The notes beneath the pieces were generated by a model that did no database searches, was not told the DNA's origin, and saw only the letters and a program-made list of their open reading frames with translations. 64,000 nt of DNA from Rhipidocladum racemiflorum (lineage: Eukaryota > Streptophyta > Magnoliopsida > Poales > Poaceae): contig CM070577.1 of NCBI GenBank assembly GCA_036346355.1, positions 84,776,509 through 84,840,508 on the forward strand, read 5' to 3'. A program made the position numbers and the translations under genes. Shown here piece by piece: positions 56,161 to 64,000 of this stretch (its first letter is position 1; every line of letters starts with the position of its first letter).

Positions 56161-57856
56161 TCAACGACGATGACTTCGACTCCGTTGAATAACAGTAAAT
56201 AGCAAGGCAAGCACCCTCTTTGACCATCTCGAACCCAGATTTTATAAACACTTAAAATGTGCTTAATAAATTGCCTGCATGCTTTATGTTTCTAGCAATC
56301 TCTATTTTATGCTTATTTGTAGTTATTACCTCATTGTTGGATTATACCTCAATTACCTTGGAAATGTGAACCTTGGTAACCCTAGAGAATGGTTGGGTTA
56401 AACTGGGTATACTCGATTACTATTGCTCATGCTTAGCACTGTTCTAGGGTATTGTGGGCAACATTTACACATGTGTTTATCTTTCTCAATAAGTTTGTAA
56501 ATGGTTATTTGGAACCATAAAGAATGTTGATAGTTTATAAAAACTGCAAATAAAACTATGAATTTGATGTGGATGATTATTGGCAATAGCTGGTTGTATA
56601 TGTTTTAACGTGTACGTAGCTAGGGAGAAGTTATCGCCCATGTCACATTAAGGACCGAACGTAGTGTTGTATGATCCAAGTCTAACCGTACAACCATGAG
56701 GGCTGAAATGGGGCGGTCTTAATCTATTAAGTTATTCGAAAATGGTTTTGCACATTGGTAGGCAGTAGTAGTACGGGCAATCCGGTTAGGTTTGCTCGAA
56801 GGAACGTCCACACCGAGGTGATTTGGAATCAACGTTTACAGATATAACGGTGTATGCCTGGCTATGAACTGGGGTGTTATTATTTTATTTAAGCCACGTG
56901 CTCCTGATCATTATTACTTCACATAATTATTTGCTTCCATCATAACCGGGGTTAAACGTCACCGGGCTGGTGCAAAGCTAGGATTGAGTAATGTAACGGT
57001 TATGTATGATCTCTCTGCGGCACACCAAAGGAAGTGTGTTAATAACGTTTGCACAAAGTGCTGATCATTCCTTTTGGGTAAAGCTGTACAACTCTGCAGA
57101 GTCTAAAACTAATCGATTAGTCGTATCCACGGTTATAGATAACTTGGTGAACTGACACTAGTTAGATGATTTTGTTTTGACAAAAAGGCATGTGATTCAA
57201 GTTTTGATTAAATTCATTTCCATACCATAACGGAATTTGGTATAATGGTTATTTACTCATGAAGGGCTGTGAGAAATTTATCGTTTCTCGCTCACGAAGG
57301 AACGTGAGTGAATTGTTACTCTATCATTTAATTACTTGCTAATTTAATTATTCGGCAAACTGTCTTAATTTTATTTCCGCTTTCATTTACTATTCAGTAC
57401 TTACAATTCAAATCTCTGCTTTATGCAAAACAACCGTAGAAACCCACTTTTTATTCAGCTTGCATATAATCCAGGTTTTGCAAACACTTCAAGTCTTGCT
57501 GAGTGCGCAATGTACTCATCCTTGCTATTATTATTATTTTTAGGCAGGAAACCACGACAATTACTTTGAAGCAGGAAAACGGGATTATTAACGACGATTC
57601 TACCTAAGGTTTATCTTGTCAGTTGCCTGAGGGTTATGTGGCACACTACAAGTCATCTGATTCTTCCGTTGTATTTTTGTTAATCTCATTGGTCATCTGG
57701 TATGGATACTTCCGCTGTAATACAATATATAACTGGTATGGCTGAGTTCTCAAATTGTGTTAGTGCGTGCTAGCTACTGATCATGGAACTAGCACGGTAT
57801 GCACTCAATATCTTTCTATTATGTTTGCACTGTAGCATAAAAGGGAGGGTCTCACA
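56160..57856 (+). repeat. LTR piece, plus orientation
   Basis: R/U5 sequence ending GGGAGGGTCTCACA at 57856, the mirror image of the start at 50151. Palindrome module with CTCTGCAGAG at 57092-57101 and CTAATCGATTAG at 57109-57120. The right flank (ggagt) does not match the left flank of the opposite piece (gttcc). Confidence 0.7.
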
Positions 57857-58283
57857 GGAGTATGGTCAGAACTAATTCTAGAATTTGTCGTGTACTTTAT
57901 CTCTGAAATATTAATATAAATCGTAGGATCTTTCTAACAAAGTTTTTAGAGAGCTCCTATTTTAGCAAACACGTTTTTGTTCTTCCATGACCACTACTCG
58001 TTAAACTCTCTCGTGCTAACAAAGAGTTAGTCCATTTCAGATTTGAACACAAGAATGCGTACTTACTACTGTTTGGCACCCAAACAACACACAAAAATTC
58101 ACTTAAAAAAATTACATGTGATTACATAAAATTTAGGCCTCGTTTGAAATACGGGAATTTTTCTTGATTCCTGCAGAATCGAATAAAATTTCTGAATTTC
58201 AAATGAGACCTTAGTTACTGGTATTAACTGCGATCGATGATTGGCATTTATTACGCATGTAAACTTGTATTAGCAGTAACTAG
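57857..58283. other. 3' flank of unit C
   Basis: No gene. From about 58190 (tttctgaatttcaaatg) it is homologous to 715-785 and 40620-40686, the peroxidase 3' UTR region; before that it is unique. Confidence 0.5.
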
Positions 58284-59399
58284 CTAGTAGTGGTTCACCA
58301 CGAAGCACTTCTCCCTGATCTCCCCCTCGTGGCCGGTGAGCACCTCGACGCCGCCCATCTTCACCATGGCCGCCGTGAACTTGGTCTCCCACACCTTCCC
58401 CACGGCGGCGTGGAACGCCACGATTCCGGCGGTCCTGGGGCTGTCGAGCAGCGTCTGGTCGGAGGTGAGCACCACCTTGTGCGCCAGCACGTTCTTGAAG
58501 TACTGGTTGTCCAAACTAGCCGGCGTCACCGGGTCCAGTGGCACCGTCGTGGGGTCGTTCTGGTCGTCCGTCGACGGTGGGCATCGATGTTTCAGAGCCG
58601 CCGCGTACGCCGCGTTGATGGACGGGTCCGTCCGCCCCGCCTCGCCGCTGAAGTTGTACAGCCGCTGCGTGAACGACGAGCAGTGGGACCGGCCGATGGT
58701 GTGCGCGCCGGAGAGCGTCACCATGTCGTCAGCCGAGAGCCCCTTGCGCTTGAAGCTCTCGACGAGCTCGCCGACGAGGAAGGTCGGGAACGGGACGTTG
58801 TCGTTGAGCACCTCGTCTGCGTTGGACACGCGGCCGTCGCGGCGGCCGGAGGGGACGCTATAGTCGATGCCGCCGGCGAGGTAGGCCCCGTCGCGCGCGG
58901 CGAAGGCGAGGGTGTCGGCGCATGAGACGGTGCGCGGGCAGTGCGCCTCGAGGACGGCCTTGGCGTCGTCGATGACCTCGAAGCCCCGCATGCTTGGGTT
59001 GTTCGCCGGCGAGTCCTTCTCCGCCTGGTGCCCCGGCGTCGAGTTGATCAGGATCGAGCCGTCACAGCCCTGCTCGTGTTCGATCACAGAAATCAACGGT
59101 CAGATATGTCATGTATCGATCAGACGATTAAAGCGAGAAGCGTGTGCTATGGAGTACGTGCTTACCCTGACGAAACAGTCGTGGAAGTGCATGCGGATGA
59201 GGCCGGCGGCGAGGCCGGGGTCCCGGGCGACGGCGCGGTGGACGGCGTTGCGCACGATCTCCTCGGCCTGCGGGCACGTGTGCTTGTAGAACCCGACCTC
59301 CAAGGTCGACGGCGGCGACGGGCTCGCCACCGACAGCGCCGACGATGCCACGACGGCGAGCACTGCCGCCCATGCAAACACCGACCACGGTGACCTCAT
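58284..59399 (-). CDS. Class III (secretory) peroxidase, copy C, two exons
   Basis: Exon 1 is 59166-59399 and exon 2 is 58284-59069, with a 96-bp phase-0 GT-AG intron after FHDCFVR. 339 aa, colinear with copy A without gaps. Signal peptide about 1-26 (WAAVLAVVASSALSVASP), distal H73/R69, proximal H201 in the usual SGAHTIG, eight cysteines at the same positions, ending CFVVNHY. Exon 1 and the intron match pseudogene B, so B and C separated recently. Differences from A are scattered (for example I16V, R54H, S200A). Expected role: H2O2-dependent oxidation in the cell wall; substrate unknown. This copy has the most canonical active site in the cluster. Confidence 0.97.
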
Positions 59400-59547
59400 G
59401 GCCAGCTTAATTATACCAATTGATCAACTATTTAACCGATTGACAGATCAAGAATTGCCACCAGCTCACTACGTGCACTCCTCTCGAGATCGAAATGGCG
59501 ATGGAGATTAACTGGGTTGATTGATCGAAATGGCCACTGGATTGTGC

Positions 59548-59555
59548 TATTTATA
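59548..59555 (-). promoter_or_regulatory. TATA box of peroxidase C
   Basis: TATAAATA on the minus strand, 149 bp upstream of the ATG at 59399, with CATGCATG motifs next to it (59557-59566 and 59592-59602). Confidence 0.7.
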
Positions 59556-59819
59556 CATGCATGCGCCTCTCTGTAGCACTTGGGAATGGCGCGTGCATGC
59601 ATGGTATTGTACCAAGTCAACAACAAGACCCGATCCTTGCAATAGTCTCCTTCCATCGACCAAGCAGCAACTAAATTATGTGTTTTTTTCTGCTTAATTA
59701 CCCAGCAAGTAAGCGGAGTGCCACGCATGCATGCAATTTAGGACATATACAATGATATAGATGGCAGTTATTTGTAATACATCTCTACATCATCAATAAA
59801 TAAAACTAAAAATAGTTAT

Positions 59820-60903
59820 CTATAATAGCCTATTCATGCATCTAATGGATTGTCTATACAATGATACACACCATATAAAATCGTCTACGAAATAATAGAT
59901 ATCATCTTTCCCTCTCCTTATTCTCTCTCTTTCCCGTCACCCATAGGCTTAAAAGACAGCTAGTCCATGCACAATAGACAAGTTGCTGCGTGTATCTCGA
60001 GGCCGCGACGGACGGTTCTTGATGGATCATAATGGCGAAAATTAAAAGTCCAACTTTCGGTTGCAGGAAGAACTGGTAAAAGCTAGCTAGAGAGAGAGGC
60101 CGACAATATGTGTGTGTCACCATCTAGCTAATATGTTGCCCAAACTTGCGAACGTTCTTAAACGAATCAGGAGCTTTAATTTGCTTTTGGGATATTAAAT
60201 TTGACACGGTCTCGTTGGGATATTAAAGCCGTGTGAGTTTTGAGGATGAAATGTTTAAGAACTTCTCCTTTCGTTTTCGTTTACCTTTTATCCTGCACTT
60301 AGTCAACTATCTCATGATCATCATTTAGGTTAATCTTGTTATGTAGTAGATAGATTAGATGCATATGCATGCATATGAGGCTTAATTTGTTAGTTATATA
60401 CTTCATTTGACTAGGAACGTGATTGAATCCATGCACATCAATATGATTAATTGTTGCGCTAACGGTTCACGGTTGGATTGAAGGGTATATGTACACCACA
60501 CATAATTTAGTTCACGGATGCAGGCAGGCAGCACCGCAGCAGGTAGCTGGTTTGCCGGAATAGAGGAGAAGAATACACAAATGGCCGTACATTTGAATGC
60601 AAGGCTTTGACTATATCTTAGCACAGATCGATATATACCCTTCACACGCTAGCACCTCCACAAAAACAACACGTACTGTGAAACAAGAGTCAACTTAATT
60701 TAAATCATCTATAGTAATCTTAGCACAAATAGTACACCTTTGAATGTGAGGCTTTGACTGTATCATAGCACAAATATACGTACCCTTTACACGCTAGCAC
60801 CTCCACAAAAACAAAACGTACTGTGAAACCTAGTCAACTTTAAATCGATCATGTAGTACTAATCTTCCTCCTACAGCAATCAAATTAATTGCCTCTCTCC
60901 TTA
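59820..60903. repeat. Unit C downstream flank with boundary repeat
   Basis: Homologous to the flanks of units A and B but free of the SINE, both MITEs, the hAT element, the small CACTA and the Micron-like element, so it serves as the empty-site reference. The boundary repeat copy is at 60730-60807. Homology stops at about 60903. Confidence 0.7.
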
Positions 60904-63900
60904 GTATGAAAGCATAAATATAACAACTCACAGTCCTCCATGACGTGAGCAGGAATCGTCCAATTCCAATATATGGCATACATCTAAAACTAGTCATTGC
61001 CAATACATGGCACAATAGCTGAAACCAATCTTGCCAACACATGGCAAAGTATTGAGTCATTTGTAGGGTAAACTTTCCAATACCAATTTTCCAATTTCAA
61101 TACATTTTTATGTAAATATCAAAATCATCTAATTATGTGATGATGGTACCAAGTGCCCTTTATCGTGGACACGAATTTTCGAAAAGATTTACACTCTGCA
61201 GATGTGTACAACTTTACCCACAACGAATGATCAACTCTTGGTGCAATCGATATTGGCACACTTTGGTGTGCTGCAAAGAGATCATACATAACCATTACAT
61301 TACTTAAGTAGTTCTAACTTTGCACCAATTCTGTGACGACAAACCCTTAATATGGCGGCAAAAGATATTTGTACAGTTAGTACAACAAACGGTTTAACCA
61401 CAAGTGAGATCAGTTTTTGTGGTAAAATTTTTTGTCACAAAAGACCTATTTTTCATCACAAATGAGTGCTAGTGGTGATTTTTCGGTCCGTCATTTGTCG
61501 TCACTAATACTTGTGGGCGCCCCGGGGTGTGGATCGAATATTACTGTTGCGCTAGACTAGAAGAGACACCCATACTCCATTTATGTGTATGCTCACTATC
61601 CTCAACTAGTCCCGTACATAGACGTTAATCACATGGTCCTTACCCAAACAAATATGAACCATCTGATCCCATCGTACACATTTACGCAACCAAGAAAGTT
61701 CCGACCATTTTCTGGAAACCATACCGGGATTGAGGTCGATCATTTTGGCACAACACACGTTGCCCACCTCAGAACCTTAGCACCGCCCAGACCCACCGAG
61801 GGGTGTGCGTCGTAGCAGTTAAGGAATGATGGCTGCTCGTGTTCATGCATCAAGTGATTGAAAACAATTTCGAGCACCTGGATATGTGTCTAGTGCTAGT
61901 TCCCAGGATCAATGCCTAGCACCCACATATCCTGCATTCAAGATGAAACAAATCATATACATAAATACTTGTGGGGGCTCCGGTCTTTGATTAGCGATAC
62001 GGACTCTTACTGTTGCATCGGACTGGATAATGACGTAACCCGGAAGAGGTCCAATCGCCTATCTGAAAACTGTACCCGGATTGAAGCCAATCAGTCGGCC
62101 CTTCGCACATAGCTTGTGCTCACGTGCCAACTGGTTGAAACCAATTCGAGCTTCCCGCAAATATGTGTCCAATGCTAGTTCCCTAGATCAGTAGCCTAGC
62201 ATCCACATATTTCCTCAATTGAGTTGCATCAATTCACATACACAACTGTAATGGACATATGGGTAACTAGTTTTTTACAACTGTGATACAATACAGGTCT
62301 GCGGCCGACCAGCCAAATACAACATAATAAGTAGTAGCGAGAATGAACAACTATTTCAGCAACGACCACGGTGTGCCACCCAAAACCCAAAGGCAACCGA
62401 CTGGGCGAAAACCCAGTTAACCGTCAAATGCATCATCGAGTCCCGGTTCGTAGAACTCGTCGTCTGGAACGCCTTCATCTTCTTCTGTGCCTTCTTCTAC
62501 TCATGATTTCAAATTAGAGCAAACAGTGAGTACACATATGTACTCGCAAGACTTTAGTGTATGCAAGTACAATAGAATGCATGCCATAACAATGAAGCAG
62601 GTTTCTACACTAGTTTTAATTTGCATGAAGCAGGATTTATTTGCAATAAAATAGTAACTTCAACAATTCAGAATTTGCAAGAGCAATTTGTAAAGAAAGT
62701 AGTTGCAATAGATATTTCATATAATCCATAATTCATATTCCATCCAATAGGAATACCACATCCATCCATCAAACCAACTCATCAATTTACCATACTGATG
62801 AGCCAATCCACCATTTTCATTTTACATTCCATTGTCCATTCCAATGACCAAACTGTTTCACATATCATCTTTCCATACCAGCCCACCATGCCATTTCCAT
62901 TCCACCAAACCATTTCCCCCAAAACCAAACCGTTTTCCTAAAACTATTTTCGAAAAAAAAAAACCAAAACCAAAAGTCTATACTTGAGAATATTTTCCAA
63001 GTTGCTCTTGACCCTGAGCACGGCTAATCGATTAAATTTATTCTCTGTAAAGATTGTACACTTTCCCCACATGACACATTCTAGCAATCATGTCAACCAT
63101 GCCACGCCATACTCATTGTATCCATTTTGCTAGACTATGACGAAACCGTTCCACTTGATAGTCTAGCCTTGCACCAGCCCCGGTGATGTGCATCCCTTGC
63201 TATGAGTGGGAGTGCATCTCGTACACATAGTACTCACGATGGTTCACACCCTATCGCGCTCTCCCAGACCGGGTCGAAGTACAACCCATAGTCCCATACA
63301 CACAGTACTCACGATGGTTTACACTGCATCGCGCTCTTCCAATCCCGCTCAGACATAGTTCCGACGATGGTTTACACTCCATCATGTTCTTTAATTCATA
63401 ACAAGGCATACACCGTTGTATTGGAATACTCTAACTCCGACTCCTTGGCGAGGGAGCACCTAGAACAACACCAGTACCTTCGGTGTCTGTCCATACTACT
63501 CCGGCCTTCCATAATGCAAGGTTAAACCCCAGCTCCTGAACTGGGTTAAGGCTATCTCATACTAACGCATGTGGTTGCACATTGTGACTTAGTTGATAAC
63601 ATCAAGTTCAGTCCTTAGGGTGACTCAGGCGAGGCCTTGACTCATCCACCTGGTCTAAATCACACTTTTTCCTTTTTGCTTTCTATTTTTACCAAAATAA
63701 CCATTTTAAACTGAAACCACCATTTCGAAACCCAATTTGTATCGAAGTGAGATTTTGATTAAAATGTACCACCGATCTGACAATTCCATTTCTATTGCGT
63801 GACCAAGCATATCCAGGTACTATCCATATAGTCCATTCAATATTTATTGTAATGTCTAACCCTATACTAGAGTTCAGCAAGGTTCTCATGTCCAAAATGA

Positions 63901-64000
63901 TTAAGGAAATCCATCGATCTTGGTTATAGTTATCAATTTCCCACAACATAGCAAATTTACTGAAATTACACGCATGCATAATAATTTGACAAATCAAAAT
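60904..64000 (-). repeat. Overlapping antisense LTR fragments
   Basis: Several R/U5 pieces in minus orientation. One (60904-61390) has the palindrome TTTTCGAAAA (61176-61185) and a CACACTTTGGTGTG stem. Two short ones start TGTGGGCGCC (61512) and TGTGGGGGCT (61970), each preceded by aatact. A longer one (about 62250 to the window end) has TAATCGATTA at 63025-63034. Between 61395 and 61500 lies a small unassigned segment with repeated tcacaaa phrases. No gene is seen. Confidence 0.6.

Noticed and set aside
50151..57856. A single foldback transposon
   Set aside because: Flanks gttcc and ggagt do not match, and the arms are LTR U5 regions known from other loci here.

Overview
The window is a transposon-dense stretch of plant nuclear DNA, almost certainly from a grass. 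Short-intron class III peroxidase genes, Tekay/Del-type Ty3 retrotransposons with long LTRs, CACTA elements, and a foldback MITE sitting inside (TA)n in the manner of rice Micron all point to Poaceae, perhaps Oryza or a close relative. The species call is inference. The only host genes are three tandem copies of one secreted class III peroxidase, all on the minus strand: A (785-1893, intact, 339 aa), B (40686-44304, pseudogene) and C (58284-59399, intact, 339 aa). Each lies in a similar 3-5 kb unit marked by a roughly 80-bp direct repeat, and the mosaic similarity among units suggests repeated unequal exchange.

Layout: 1-4400 is unit A, with an LTR fragment, the peroxidase, a tRNA-type SINE and a 211-bp hAT-type MITE. 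4406-17327 is a complete but decayed Ty3/gypsy chromovirus with 3.5-kb LTRs and TSD ctaca. It landed 2 bp inside the 5' end of a 21.5-kb CACTA element (17331-38792, TSD cta). The CACTA carries a broken TNP2 transposase gene, a 113-bp tandem array, a second gene that joins a Ptta/En/Spm-type domain to a Ulp1-like C48 protease, and captured pieces of a myosin XI gene that keep an intron. It also hosts an LTR remnant (19514-22285), a Copia-type LTR with a gag fragment (25779-26705) and a clean 4.6-kb solo LTR (28794-33397).

38915-49709 is unit B. Its peroxidase is split by a gag-only Copia-like element (41217-43714) with an abnormal tandem structure. Its flank holds a 2.1-kb hAT element (44736-46829) that contains 5S rRNA-derived sequence, LINE-like 3' ends and a CACTA 3' end, then a second copy of the 211-bp MITE, an 871-bp CACTA derivative and the Micron-like foldback. 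50151-57856 is a pair of head-to-head LTR pieces, one of which contains a 3.56-kb solo LTR. 58190-60903 is unit C. 60904-64000 is overlapping antisense LTR debris.

Established: the coding calls, the TSDs and the nesting, which can be read directly. Inferred: the order of insertions, the exchange history, and any function for the covarying palindromes and hairpins shared by the LTR families, which are the most intriguing unexplained signal. No tRNA gene, CRISPR array or other single-copy host gene was seen.
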